From assembly GCA_032622095.1 (NCBI GenBank), contig CP136069.1:103880278-103944277 (forward strand): DNA of 64,000 bases, read 5' to 3'. The position numbers and the translations under genes are program-made. The notes beneath the pieces are model-generated. The model saw only the letters and a list, made by a program, of their open reading frames with translations. It made no database searches and was not told the origin of the DNA. The DNA is from Siphonodentalium dalli. Taxonomy: Eukaryota > Mollusca > Scaphopoda > Gadilida > Siphonodentaliidae. The stretch's first letter is position 1. Each line of letters opens with the position of its first letter. This document shows, in pieces, positions 1 to 13,339 of this stretch.

Positions 1-3000
1 TTGTGCCACTAAATACTCAAACTATACGAAATTTTCTTCAAAATTGGTCGATTTTTACGTAACACCGCCCCCCCCCCCCTCAGGGTAGCTGTAGGTGGTC
101 AACCGAGGGTCAATTGGTCCGGGTTTTCTGAAAGGCGGGTAGGAATGGTAATTATGTGGGCATAAAGCGACAGCTTGTGCCACTAAATACTTAAACTATA
201 CGAAATTTCCTTCAAAATTTGTCGATTTGTACGTAACATCCCCCGGGATATCTGTAGGTGGTCAAGCGAGGGTCAACTGGTCCGGGTTTTCTGTAAGGCG
301 GGTAGGAATGGTGATTATGTGGGCATAAAGCGACAGCTTGTGCCACTAAATACTCAAACTATACGAAATTTCCTTCAAAATTGGTCGATTTTTACGTGCC
401 ATCACTCAGGATATCTGTAGGTGGTCAACCGAGGGTCAACTGGTTCGGGTTTTATGAAAGGCGGGTAGGAATGGTGATTATGCGGTCATAAAGCGACAGC
501 TTGTGCCACTATTAAAATACACAAACTATACGAAATTTCCTTCAAAATTGGTCGATTTTTACGTACCATCACTCAGGATATCTGTAGGTGGTCAACAGAG
601 TGTCAACTGGTCCGGGTTTTCTGAAAGACGGGTAGGAATGGTCATTATGTGGGCATAAAGCGACAGCTTGTGCCACTAAATACTCAATCTATACGAAATT
701 TCCTTCAAAATTGGTCGATATTTACGTACCATCCCCCCCAGGATAACTGTAGGTGGTCAACCGAGGGTCAACTGGTCCGGGTTTTCGGTAAGGCGGGTAG
801 GAATGGTGACTATGTGGGCATAAAGCGATATCTGAAGGTGGTCAACCGAGGGTCAACTGGTCCGAGTTTTCTGTAAGGCGGGTAGGAATGGTGATTATGT
901 GGGCATAAAGCGACAGCTTGTGCCACTAAATACTCAAACTATACGAAATTTCCATCAAAATTGGTCGATTTGTACGTACCATCACCCCAGGATATATGTA
1001 GGTGGTCAACCGAGGGTCAACTGGTCCGGGTTTTCTGTAAGGCGGGTAAGAATGGTGATTATGTTGGCATAAAGCGACAGCTTGTGCCACTAAATACTCA
1101 AACTATACGAAATTTCCTTCAAAATTGGTCGATTTTTACGTGCCATCCTCCCAGGATATCTGTAGGTGGTCAACCGAGGGTCAACTGGTCAGAGTATTCT
1201 GTAAGGCGGGTAGGAATGGTGATTATGTGGGAATAAAGCGACAGCTTGTGCCACTAAATACTCAAACTATACGAAATTTCCTTCAAAATTGGTCGATTTT
1301 TATGTACCACCGCCCCCCCAGGGTATCTGTAGGTGGTCAACCGAGGGTCAACTGGTCCGGGTTTTCTGAAAGGCGGGTAGGAATGGTAATTATGTGGGCA
1401 TAAAGCGACAGCTTGTGCCACTAAATACTCAAACTATACGAAATTTTCTTCAAAATTGGTCGATTTTTACGTAACACCGCCCCCCCCCCCTCAGGGTAGC
1501 TGTAGGTGGTCAACCGAGGGTCAACTGGTCCGGGTTTTCTGAAAGGCGGGTAGGAATGGTAATTATGTGGGCATAAAGCGACAGCTTGTGCCACTAAATA
1601 CTTAAACTATACGAAATTTCCTTCAAAATTTGTCGATTTGTACGTAACATCCCCCCGGGATATCTGTAGGTGGTCAAGCGAGGGTCAACTGGTCCGGGTT
1701 TTCTGTAAGGCGGGTAGGAATGGTGATTATGTGGGCATAAAGCGACAGCTTGTGCCACTAAATACTCAAACTATACGAAATTTCCTTCAAAATTGGTCGA
1801 TTTTTACGTGCCATCACTCAGGATATCTGTAGGTGGTCAACCGAGGGTCAACTGGTTCGGGTTTTATGAAAGGCGGGTAGGAATGGTGATTATGCGGTCA
1901 TAAAGCGACAGCTTGTGCCACTATTAAAATACTCAAACTATACGAAATTTCCTTCAAAATTGGTCGATTTTTACGTACCATCACTCAGGATATCTGTAGG
2001 TGGTCAACAGAGTGTCAACTGGTCCGGGTTTTCTGAAAGACGGGTAGGAATGGTGATTATGCAGTCATAAAGCGACAGCTTGTGCCACTATTAAAATACT
2101 CAAACTATACGAAATTTCCTTCAAAATTGGTCGATTTTTACATACCATCCCCCACAGGATATCAGTAGGGTCAACTGGTCAGAGTATTCTGTAAGGCGGG
2201 TAGGAATGGTGATTATGTGGGAATAAAGCGACAGCTTGTGCCACTAAATACTCAAACTATACGAAATTTCCTTCAAAATTGGTCGATTTTTATGTACCAC
2301 CCGCCCCCTAGGGTATCTGTAGGTGGTCAACCGAGGGTCAACTGGTCCGGGTTTTCTGAAAGGCGGGTAGGAATGGTAATTATGTGGGCATAAAGCGACA
2401 GCTTGTGCCACTAAATACTCAAACTATTCGAAATTTCCTTCAAAATTGGTCGATTTTTACGTAACACCCCCCCCCCCCCCTCAGGGTAGCTGTAGGTGGT
2501 CAACCGAGGGTCAACTGGTCCGGGTTTTCTGAAAGGCGGGTAGGAATGGTAATTATGTGGGCATAAAGCGACAGCTTGTGCCACTAAATACTTAAACTAT
2601 ACGAAATTTCCTTCAAAATTTGTCGATTTGTACGTAACATCCCCCGGGATATCTGTAGGTGGTCAAGCGAGGGTCAACTGGTCCGGGTTTTCTGTAAGGC
2701 GGGTAGGAATGGTGATTATGTGGGCATAAAGCGACAGCTTGTGCCACTAAATACTCAAACTATACGAAATTTCCTTCAAAATTGGTCGATTTTTACGTGC
2801 CATCACTCAGGATATCTGTAGGTGGTCAACCGAGGGTCAACTGGTTCGGGTTTTATGAAAGGCGGGTAGGAATGGTGATTATGCGGTCATAAAGCGACAG
2901 CTTGTGCCACTATTAAAATACTCAAACTATACGAAATTTCCTTCAAAATTGGTCGATTTTTACGTACCATCACTCAGGATATATGTAGGTGGTCAACAGA

Positions 3001-6000
3001 GTGTCAACTGGTCCGGGTTTTCTGAAAGACGGGTAGGAATGGTGATTATGTGGGCATAAAGCGACAGCTTGTGCCACTAAATACTCAATCTATACGAAAT
3101 TTCCTTCAAAATTGGTCGATATTTACGTACCATCCCCCCCAGGATAACTGTAGGTGGTCAACCGAGGGTCAACTGGTCCGGGTTTTCGGTAAGGCGGGTA
3201 GGAATGGTGACTATGTGGGCATAAAGCGATATCTGAAGGTGGTCAACCGAGGGTCAACTGGTCCGAGTTTTCTGTAAGGCGGGTAGGAATGGTGATTATG
3301 TGGGCATAAAGCGACAGCTTGTGCAACTAAATACTCAAACTATACGAAATTTCCATCAAAATTGGTCGATTTGTACGTACCATCACCCCAGGATATCTGT
3401 AGGTGGTCAACCGAGGGTCAACTGGTCCGGGTTTTCTGTAAGGCGGGTAAGAATGGTGATTATGTTGGCATAAAGCGACAGCTTGTGCCACTAAATACTC
3501 AAACTATACGAAATTTCCTTCAAAATTGGTCGATTTTTACGTGCCACTCCACCCAGGGTATGTGTAGGTTGTCAAACGAGGGTCAACTGGTCCGGGTTTT
3601 CTGTAAGGCGGGTAGGAATTGTGATTATGTGTGCATAAAGCGACAGCTTGTGCCACTATTAAAATACTCGAACTATACGAAATTTCCTTCAAAATTGGTC
3701 GATTTTTACTTACCATCCCCCCGGATATATGTAGGTGGTCAACCGAGGGTCAACTGGTCCGGGTTTTCTGAAAGGCGGGTAGGAATGGTGATTATGTGGG
3801 CATAAAGCAACAGCTTGTGCCACTAAGTACTCACACTATACAAAATGTCCTTCAAAATCGGTCGATTTTTACGTACCACCCCCCCCCCCCCCCCCACCCC
3901 AGGATATCAGTAGGTGGTCAACCGAGGGTCAACTCGTCCGGGTTTTCTGTAAGACGGGTAGGAATGGTGATTAGGTGGGCATAAAGCGACAGCTTGTGCC
4001 ACTAAATACTCAAACTATACGAAATTTCCTTCAAAATTGGTCGATTTTTACGTACCATCCCCCCGGATATATGTAGGTGGTCAACCGAGGGTCATCTGGT
4101 CCGGGTTTTCTGAACGGCGGGTAGGAATGGTGATTATGTGGGCATAAAGCAACAGCTTGTGCCACTAAATACTCAAACTATACAAAATTTCCTTCAAAAT
4201 TGGTCGATTTTTACGTACCACCCTCCCTCAGGATATCAGTAGGTGGTCAACCGAGGGTCAACTCGTCCGGGTTTTCTGTAAGACGGGTAGGAATGGTGAT
4301 TATGTGGGCATAAAGCGACAGCTTGTGCCAATAAATACTCAAACTATACGAAATTTCCTTCAAAATTGGTCGATTTTTACGTACCATCCCCCCAGGATAT
4401 CTGTAGGTGGTCACCCGATGGTCAACTGGTCCGGGTTTTCTGAAAGGCGGGTAGAAATGGTTATTATGTGGGCAGAAAGCGACAGCTTATGCCACTAAAT
4501 ACTCAAACTATACGAAATTTCCTTCAAAATTGGTCGATTTTTACGTTCCATCCCCCCAGGATATTTGTAGGTGGTCAACCGAGGGTCAACTGGTCCGGTT
4601 TTTCTATAAGGCGGGTTGTAATGGAGATTATTTGGGCATAAAGCGATAGCTTGTGTCACTAAATACTCAAACTATACGAAATTTCCTTCAAAATTGGTCG
4701 ATTTTTACGTGCCATCCTCCCAGGATATCTGTAAGTGGTCAACCGAGGGTCAACTGGTCCTGTTTTTGTAAAAGGCGGGTAGGAAGGGTGATTATGTGGG
4801 CATAAAGCGACAGCTTGTGCCACTAAATACTCAAACTATAGGAAATTTCCTTCAAAAGTGGTCGATTTTTACGTGCCATCCCCCCAGGATATCTGTAGGT
4901 GGTCAACCGAGGGTCAACTGGTCCGGGTTTTCTAAAAGGCGGGTAGGAATGGTGATTATGTGGGCATAAAGCGACAGCTTGTGCCACTAAATACTCAAAC
5001 TATACGAAATTTCCTTCAAAATTTGTCGATTTTTACGTACCATCCCGCCAGGATAACTGTAGGTGGTCAAGCGATGGTCAACTGGTCCGAGTTTTCTGTA
5101 ATGCGGGTAGGAGTGGTGATTATGTGGGCATAAAGCGATAGCTTATGCCACTAAATACTCAAACTATACAAAATTTCCTTCAAAATTGTTCGATTTTTAC
5201 GTAACATCCCCCCAGGATATCTGTAGGTGGTCAACCGAGGGTCAACTGGTCCGGGTTTTTGTAAGGCGGGTAGGAGTGGTGATTATGTGGGCATAAAGCG
5301 ATAGCTTGTGCCACTAAATACTCAAACTATACAAAATTTCCTTCAAAATTGGTCGATTTTTACGTGCCATCCGCCCAGGATAGCTGTAGGTGGTCAACCG
5401 AGGGTCAACTGGTTTGGGTTTTATGAAAGACGGGTTTTATGAAAGACGGGTAGGAATGGTGATTATGCGGGCAAAAAGCGACAGCTTGTGCCACTAAATA
5501 CTCAAACTATACGAAATTTCCTTCAAAATTGGTCGATTTTTACGTACCATCCCCCAGGATATATGTAGGTGGGCAACCGAGTGTCAACTGGTCCGGGTTT
5601 TCTGAAAGACGGGTAGGAATGGTGATTATGTGGGCATAAAGCGACATCTTGTGCAACTAAATACTCAAACTATACGAAATTTCCTTCAAAATTGGTTGAT
5701 TTTTACGTACCATCACCCAGGATATTTGTATGTGGTCAACCGAGGGTCAACTGGTCCGGGTTTTCTGTAAGGCGAGTAAGAATGGTGATTATGTTGGCAT
5801 AAAGCGACAGCTTGTGCCACTTAATACTCAAACTATACGAAATTTCCTTCAAAATTGGTCGATTTTTACGTGCCACTCCACCCAGGGTATGTGTAGGTTG
5901 TCAAACGAGGGTCAACTGGTCCGGGTTTTCTGTAAGGCGGGTAGGAATGGCGATTATGTGGGCATAAAGCGACAGCATGAGCCACTAAATACTCGAACTA

Positions 6001-8598
6001 TACGAAATTTCCTTCAAAATTGGTCGATTTTTACTTACCATCCCCCCCCCCCCCCGGATATATGTAGGTGGTCAACCGAGTGTCAACTGGTCCGGGTTTT
6101 CTGAAAGACGGGTAGGAATGGTGATTATGTGGGCATAAAGCGACATCTTGTGCAACTAAATACTCAAACTATACGAAATTTCCTTCAAAATTGGTCGATT
6201 TTTACGTTCCATCCCCCCAGGATATCTGTAGGTGGTCAACCGAGGGTTAACTGGTCCGGGTTTTCTGTGAGGCGGGTTGTAATGGTAATTATGTGGGCAT
6301 AAAGCTACAGCTTGTGCCACTAAATACTCAAACTATACGAAATTTCCTTCAAAATTGGTCGATTTTTACGTACCACGCCCCCCCCCCCCCCAGGGTATCT
6401 GTATGTGGTCAACCGAGGGTCAACTGGTCCGGGTTTTCTGAAAGGCGGGTAGGAATGGTAATTAAGTGGGCATAAATCGACAGCTTGTGCCACTAAATAC
6501 TCAAACTATACGAAATTTCCTTCAAAATTGGTCGATTTTTACATACCACCCGCCCCTCCCCCCCCCCCCCCCCAGGGTATCTGTAGGTGGTCAACCGAGG
6601 GTCAACTGGTCCGGGTTTTCTGAAAGGCGGGTAGGAATGGTAATTATGTGGGCATAAAGCGACAGCTTGTGCCACTAAATACTCAAACTATACGAAATTT
6701 CCTTCAAAATTTGTCGATTTTTACGTAACATCCCCCCAGGATATCTGTAGGTGGTCAAGCGAGGGTCAACTGGTCCGGGTTTTTTGTAAGGCGGGTAGGA
6801 ATGGTGATTATGTGGGCATAAAGCGACAGCTTGTGCCACTAAATACTCGAACTATACGAAATTTCCTTCAAAATTGGTCGATTTTTACGTGCCATCACTC
6901 AGGATATCTGTAGGTGGTCAACCGAGTGTCAACTGGTTCGGGTTTTATGAAAGGCGGGTAGGAATGGTGATTATGCGGTCATAAAGCGACAGCTTGTGCC
7001 ACTAAATACTCAAACTATACGAAATTTCCTTCAAAATTGGTCGATTTTTACGTACCATCCCCCCAGGATATCTGTAGGTGGTCAACAGAGTGTCAACTGG
7101 TCCGGGTTTTCTGAAAGACGGGTAGGAATGGTGATTATGTGGGCATAAAGCGACAGCTTTTGCCACTAAATACTCAATCTATACGAAATTTCCTTCAAAA
7201 TTGGTCGATTTTTACGTACCATCCCCCCCCGGATATCTGTAGGTGGTCAACCGAGGGTCAACTTGTCCGGGTTTTCTGTAAGGCGGGTAGGAATGGTGAT
7301 TATGTGGGCATAAAGCGATATCTGTAGGTGGTCAACCGAGGGTCATCTGGTCCGGGTTTTCTGAAAGGCGGGTAGGAATGGTGATTATGTGGGCATAAAG
7401 CAACAGCTTGTGCCACTAAATACTCAAACTATACAAAATTTCCTTCAAAATTGGTCGATTTTTACGTACCACCCCCCCCCCCCCCCTCAGGATATCAGTA
7501 GGTGGTCAACCGAGGGTCAACTCGTCCGGGTTTTCTGTAAGACGGGTAGGAATGGTTATTATGTGGGCATAAAGCGACAGCTTGTGCCACTAAATACTCA
7601 AACTATACGAAATTTCCTTCAAAATTGGTCGATTTTTACGTTCCATCCCCCCAGGATATCTGTAGGTGGTCAACCGAGGGTCAACTGGTCCGGTTTTTCT
7701 GTAAGGCGGGTTGTAATGGTCATTATGTGGGCATAAAGCGATAGCTTGTGCCACTAAATACTCAAACTATACGAAATTTCTATCAAAATTGGTCGATTTT
7801 TACGTACCATCCCCCCAGGATAACTGTAGGTGGTCAAGCGATGGTCAACTGGTCCGAGTTTTCTGTTAGGCGGGTAGGAATGGTGATTATGTGGGCATAA
7901 AGCGACAGCTTGTGCCACTAAATACTCAAACTATACAAAATTTCCTTCAAAATTGGTTGATTTTTACGTACCCCCCCCCCCCCCCCCAAGATATCTGTAG
8001 GTGGTCAACCGATGGTCAACTGGTCCGGCTTTTCTGAAAGGCGGGTAGGAATGGTGATTATGTGGGCAAAAGCCCGGATATCTGTAGGTGGTCAACCGAA
8101 GGTCAACTGGTCCGGGTTTTCTGAAAGGTGGGTAGGAATGGTGATTATGTGGGCATAATGCGACAGCTTGTGCCACTAAATACTCAAACTATACGAAATT
8201 TCTATGAAAATTGGTCGATTTTTACGTACCATCCCCCCAGGCTAACTGTAGGTGGTCAAGCGAGGGTCAACTGGTCCGAGTTTTCTGTAAAGCGGGTAGG
8301 AATGGTGATTATGTGGGCATAAAGCGACAGCTTGTGCCACTAAATACTCAAACTATACGAAATTTCCTTCAAAATTGGTCGATTTTTACGTACCATCCCC
8401 CAGGATATCTGTAGGTGGTCAACCGAGGGTCAACTTATCCGGGTTTTCTGTAAGACGGGTAGGAATGGTGATTATGTGGGCATAGAGCGACAGCTTGTGC
8501 CACTAAATACTCAAACTATACGAAATTTCCTTCAAAATCGGCCGATTTTTACGTACCATTCCCCAGGATATCTGAAGGTGGTGAACCGAGGGTCAACT
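1..8598. repeat. 163-bp satellite array, about 52 monomers
   Basis: Head-to-tail monomers of about 163 bp; the phrase CAGCTTGTGCCACT recurs at 171, 334, 497 and 664 and on to about 8500. Each monomer has a conserved block (CTCAAACTATACGAAATTTC, then a TTGGTCGATTTTTACGTACC stretch), a variable C-run of 4 to about 17, and a GTAGGTGGTCAACCGAGGGT block. Monomers differ by point changes, a TTAAAA insertion (e.g. 511-516) and C-run length. The array starts outside the window and decays at about 8570-8600. The many short open frames here are by-products: 163 is not a multiple of 3, so no frame crosses monomers. Confidence 0.97.
649..3545. repeat. Higher-order repeat within the satellite (about 2.4 kb period)
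   Basis: Positions 649-1143 recur at 3050-3544 (offset 2401), including the same short fused monomer at about 829/3230 and the same rare variants. A related block starts at 1, 1413 and 2403, each with the long C-run followed by TCAGGGTAGC. The odd monomer reading GGTATGTGTAGGTTGTCAAACGA recurs at about 3555 and 5887. Multi-monomer blocks have therefore been amplified as units. Exact unit borders were not computed. Confidence 0.8.
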
Positions 8599-10190
8599 GG
8601 GCCTATTTACCAAGAAGGTGAGTAGTAATTGTCATTATATGAGTGTATTGTGATGATATGATATTTGTTTTTCTTTAAAATACCATCGGATGGTAAATAG
8701 CGCATATCGGTAGAATAGCTATTTGCCATCCGATAGTAAATAGCCGCTGTCGACAGGGTGGGGTGGTTTTGAACCCCCTCCCCATTTTGGCCCAAAAATC
8801 AATTAGAATTAGAATACTTATAGCAATGAAATTGTACACATTCATTAGGAGAATAAATATTTGCTCTTGACTTAAGAGTACATAATTTAATAAACAATAA
8901 ATGTGATACAAAACGACTGTTGTGTCATCTTGGAACTGATTTTGGAGGAGAATAAATACAAGCACTACTTAGTCCAAGTCTTCTTGTACTAAAACCATGA
9001 ATGATGCCGATGAAAAAAGCTAAAAATGGACTCAGTGTTTACAGTATAATATATATTAAGTTTCGTTTGGCAAGTCCAAAAAATAATTTCACATGATTTC
9101 TCGACAAGCGCACACTATACACATAAAAAAAACATATACTCAACTACATAGGCGTTTCTTATATACACCCTTTTCACATCTCACTACATTAAAGCTCCAA
9201 TATATGTTATACATGTATATGCCTAATAATATGATCTTGATGGCGTTACCATTTCGGACTATGGTTTTCTTGTTTTGTTAGCACTGTCGTTGAATGAGAA
9301 CACGTTATGTCCCTGAACAATTGAGTGAAGCTTACCCTTAGTAATTTTCGAAAGGATATTGAGTCTCTATCTCGAACAAATTGTTGTCACCTGGCAGCCT
9401 AAAAAATGGGACCAAGTAGCATTTGATTGGACGCCGTTTCCTTCCTCGCCGTTCGCGAGGAGACATGTCCGATTTTACGAACATGGGCTAAGATACGGAC
9501 TCGGTGGAATTTGTTATAAACCGCTATTTAAAGGTGACAACTGTAAGGATACGAACATAAACCAAATCTGGAACACATCTTCTTCATATCTTATTTGTTT
9601 CTGCTGGGTCATTAGTATAACCGGATATGTGCATGTGTAATGATATGCAATTCCACATATCTAGACGTGATGGAATGTGGAATGTGAGAAATGGATGATA
9701 TAAATAGAATGAAAAAATTTAGATAAACATAATAATTTATTTCTAAAAATACATTCTTATAGTTACAAGAAAAAAAAACACATGCTATTTACAAAGTCAA
9801 AAAAAAAACGTCAAAAAAAAAAACATTCAGAACAGATAGGCATCATTGAAGTCTTAAGTAAATTTTAATTCGAACATTTTACAATTTAATACACAAGAAA
9901 ACAGATGATATGGGAACCTATATAATATTATATACACTGGTTAATAGAACTGCTTATGCAAAACAGACATCTGAACTATACTAATATTAACGTCAGGACA
10001 ATACTTTTGTCAAAGTGTAAAAAAGAAACCACAATGATTGGTTTCATTGCAGGACTACTATTTAAAAGATGGCATAAGGCCCTTTAACATTTTCTTCACC
10101 CATTCAGTTGTAAACACATACATTCGAATGGTCTATTTTTCATCTGGAAATATAAGCATACAGTCGAACATGTAATACAAATGCAGGTCG
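8599..10190. other. No gene recognised; AT-rich unique sequence
   Basis: AT-rich sequence between the satellite and a short interspersed-repeat tail. A 93-codon open frame at 9359-9640 begins with TTG and resembles no family I know; I do not call it a gene. A-rich runs lie at about 9720-9830. Confidence 0.5.
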
Positions 10191-10441
10191 CTAGTACTGT
10201 GTCTGCTTTGCACCACCCATGCATTACAAGGGTACCTGATAATGAGCAGTGAAAGATCTTGTCAGTATGCTAGCCATATGGTATCCTCGCATACTCCCGG
10301 CTGTACTTCCCCCTGTCCCCGGGGAGCAGTAGATGGTTACTGAATGTTCAGGCTCATCAGGGTAATAATTGTAAAACTTTGAGCGCTTTGGGCCTCATGG
10401 GAAAGGCGCTTTACAAATGCTATACATTATTATTATTATTA
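10190..10441 (+). mobile_element. L2/CR1-type 3' tail or SINE sharing it
   Basis: Ends in GAGCGCTTTGGGCCTCATGG, then AAAGGCGCTTTACAAATGC and an ATT microsatellite (10380-10441). An AGCGCTTTG...GGCGCT-ATAAATGC-(ATT)n end is the usual 3' end of L2/CR1-clade LINEs and of SINEs that borrow their machinery in many invertebrates (family knowledge). The body from about 10190 has no coding capacity. I did not identify A and B boxes with confidence, so LINE tail versus SINE is open. Confidence 0.6.
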
Positions 10442-10999
10442 ATGTTCAGATCATAAGTTCAACAAACGGCCAATGGCCTAAGGGATCTACTCGTCAATGA
10501 GTATTTAGTTTATAATGGGTTAAATTGTATAGTTACCGGTATGTTGATATGTTTGCATGTAATTAAATATAATAATAGAATATGTAGTCTGTATCCAGCA
10601 GAATCTATAACCATATTTAATTATCAGGAACTTGAAAGAGATGATAAATATGCAGAAAGTAAAAGGATCATCTATCAACGCAAAGAAATATAACACACTA
10701 GCTATAAATGGGATACCCCACACAATACTTGATGAAGGAAGTATACATAACATGAAAGTGTCAATGGCACTGAATCCTAAGTTGGAGAGGGTCTATTATC
10801 AAATGTTGCAGTTAATGGAGCGCTAGAAAATACAGAGTTGGTATGTCTTATGTAATACTAAACACCCAACTGATTTAGTCATACAAAGTGTAAAATCCAA
10901 GATGGCCACTGGCATTCATGTTTTTTCAAAAGCAGAATTCGGAAAAAAGGTAAGATCGCAATTATCAAGATCAAATTATCAATGTGCCCACGAGAATAA

Positions 11000-11545
11000 C
11001 AGCGAACTGAGCTACGGTCAGTGACCTAATGTTTGCGTCAGATTCTTCAATACACCGGGGTAGTGGAGTTTTAGATATAGTAGGTATCCGTGATCACTGC
11101 ATGAACTGCACCATCAGAGGCATTAAGCATATTCACATGGGTGGCCAAAATCTATTAAAATTCAGGTCCTTCCGGAAAAATTATGTGAGGTCCTGAATGA
11201 AATGGATTGGCTCAAAGTAATCAATGGTGATGATGTTGAAGAGGCATGTAATAGTTATAAAGCTATGTTTTTCAGGCCACTATAATGAAGTGACGCCCTA
11301 TCGCTCAGTAAGAGCAAAGGTATGTTTATGGAACCGTGGATGGATGGTGAGATATTGGCATTAATTATAGACAGGAATTAACTATTAAGAACATTCCAGA
11401 AATTCTATATATCCCAGTGACTATTATGATTACAAGGTTATTCGTAACAAGAAAAGAAGATGCATGCATCAGATCGCCCATGAATTATTTTACAAAAAAT
11501 AAGTCACGTACATTGGGGAAATGTTATAAATTTAATATGTGAACT
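11000..11545 (+). pseudogene. LINE fragment: endonuclease C-terminus and linker
   Basis: Reading across frames gives a decayed apurinic-endonuclease end: a VLDIVGI-RDHC motif at about 11070-11105 in place of the usual SDH, followed by linker-like text (FRSFRKNYV, VLNEMDWLKVINGDD, then LIIDRN, LLRTFQKFYIS, VIRNKKRRCMHQIAHELFYK) up to about 11510. This order is the usual one between the EN and RT domains of non-LTR retrotransposons. Several stops and frameshifts are present and no RT follows, so this is a dead 5' and 3' truncated copy. The clade cannot be assigned. Confidence 0.6.
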
Positions 11546-11734
11546 TCAAATATACGCATCTATCAGAACGAGATGTCTGGTGTACTCACGACCAAGCACA
11601 TTGTGCTTACATGGCCAAATTACCCTAGATATGAAGCTTGATCGTGCATTACAATTTTATAATTACCTGCTCATAAATGTGGGATATATGGCTTACCGAT
11701 AGATTCAAATCGTGACATCCAATATGCAGACGGG

Positions 11735-11830
11735 CAGATGCGGGCTGTAACGTATTCCAAAGATTTAATGATGCAAAGAGTAAAATCCAAGCTGGATGCT
11801 GAGGTTCATGTTTCCGGAATTCGGAAAAGA
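11735..11830 (+). repeat. Single decayed unit of the dispersed GATTTAGTCATGCAAAGAG repeat
   Basis: The stretch AAAGATTTAATGATGCAAAG followed by AGTAAAATCCAAGCTGGATG matches the core of the tandem units at 58.7-61.1 kb. It abuts the integrase pseudogene. Confidence 0.55.
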
Positions 11831-11911
11831 AACTTTAGCTTATCTAGTTGTCACCACAATTATACCTATGCAATTTGAGATATATCAAATAGAAGATGCT
11901 GCCTAATAATC

Positions 11912-13172
11912 AAATGCGGCAGAGATAAGATGATCAAAGAACTCAGCAAGAAATACGCCAACGTCACACAAGAAGCACTCAGCCTGTTCAAGTCTGTCTG
12001 CCTTCAGTGCCAAAAGAAACGAAAGCGAGTAACGACCAAAGGTGTTGTGGTGAAGCCTATTCTGTCAAAGGATTTTAGCTCTCGTGCACGAGTGGACTTA
12101 GTCGACATGCAATCAATGTGCCAAGGCCAGTTCAAATGGATAATGAACTATCAGGATCATCTGACCAACTTCTGTGTTCTTAAGCCTCTAACTTCCAAGA
12201 GAGCAGCGGAGGTAGTATTTCAGCTCCTCGGCATATTCCTTCTGTTCGTTGCGCCTGCCATTCTGCAAAGTGACAATGGTCCAGAATTTACAGCTGAGGT
12301 TATCAACGAGCTGAAAGTAATGTGGCCCGATCTAGTCATAGCGCATGGAAAGCCGAGACACCATCAGAGTCAAGGCTCTGTCGAGAGATCGAACTGCGAC
12401 ATGAAGGACATGTTGGTTGCGTGGTTATGTGACCACAACACCACTGATTGGACTGTTGGTCTCAAGTTTGTACAATTTCAGAAAAAAATCGAGCCATCAC
12501 AGTGGGATTAAACGCACTCCGTTTGCTGCACTTCTGTGTTCTGATGCTAAGGTAGGACTTACGTCGTCTAGCCTGCCTCAAGAAGTAGTGTCCAGACTAC
12601 AAAGCGAGGATGACTTGCTGAGTGTTGTTTCGTTACCAACAGCACACAAACAAATCCGACTCTACAGAAGTGCCAGAACCATCAGATCTTTCCGACGACT
12701 CGCAATTCGACGAAGCCATCACACTGATTGCAGACCAACAGGACAACATCCGACTCAACAGAAAACGAGCTGCTGAATCCCAACTACACCAAGCAGAAAA
12801 GATGGTGAAGAGAAGCAAGATCGTGCTTTCCGAAGTCGGCGACAACGTTACAGTTACAATCCCACCTGTCGACAGAGGTCGCGGTGATCCTCGCAATATT
12901 ATCGGTATCGTCACAGATATCAGTGAAAGTGGAATGTACTCCATCGCAGTGAAGTCTGGACTATTTAACGGATAGTAGATGTTATTGTTGACAATAGTAT
13001 TTCCCTAAGATAAGCTGTTCAAAAGGAATCTATTAGTGGTGGTCAAGGGTTTGCAAAGTGCAATTGTTCAGGTAGCAAGCGATGTCAGACTAAGATATGC
13101 AAATGTTTCAAAGCAGGACTGCTATGTAACTCACGATGCCACTCAAGTCTTGACTGTAAGAATAAGAACTAA
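11912..13172 (+). pseudogene. SCAND3/KRBA2-type retroviral-like integrase, frameshifted
   Basis: A decayed integrase gene in three frames. Frame one (11912-12511) has the GRDKMIKELSKKY region, a CLQCQKKRKR zinc-finger end, and a DDE core: D in RVDLVDMQS, D in LQSDNGPEF and E in QGSVERSN. A one-base slip in an A-run at about 12481-12488 moves the frame to HHSGIKRTPFAALL...KVGLTSSSLP. A second shift at about 12620-12650 leads to GDNVTVTIPPVDRGRGDPRN. After a break near 12975 a cysteine-rich tail (CNCSGSKRCQTKICKC...CNSRCHSS) runs to a stop at 13170-13172. This order, with the Cys-rich C-terminus, is that of integrase genes annotated as SCAN- or KRAB-A-domain-like in invertebrates. No RT, gag or LTR is visible. 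Non-functional; it shows remnants of strand-transfer machinery only. Confidence 0.85.
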
Positions 13173-13339
13173 TGAACTATTACTACATGCTGGTTCAAGA
13201 TGATTAAGATGTATTATAACGCAATATTATTGTTTGTCAAATGTTATTGATGTAATTTGTGTGTGATTTTAATGTTTCAAATAAATATCTTATGGTTAAT
13301 AAATATGTTGATGAACTCACACAAGTTGTTATTGTCAAT

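Noticed and set aside
649-8414. Many 60-147-codon frames reading MGIKRQLVPLNTQTIRNFLQ-like peptides
   Set aside because: They are the 163-bp satellite read in whichever frame is open; they overlap one another, shift with each monomer and show no domain.
1-8598. CRISPR-like array
   Set aside because: Period 163 bp without short repeats and unique spacers; the sequence is animal satellite DNA.
9359-9640. 93-codon frame with MSLYLEQIVVTWQPKKWDQV
   Set aside because: Starts at TTG, no known domain, no splice or homology support.
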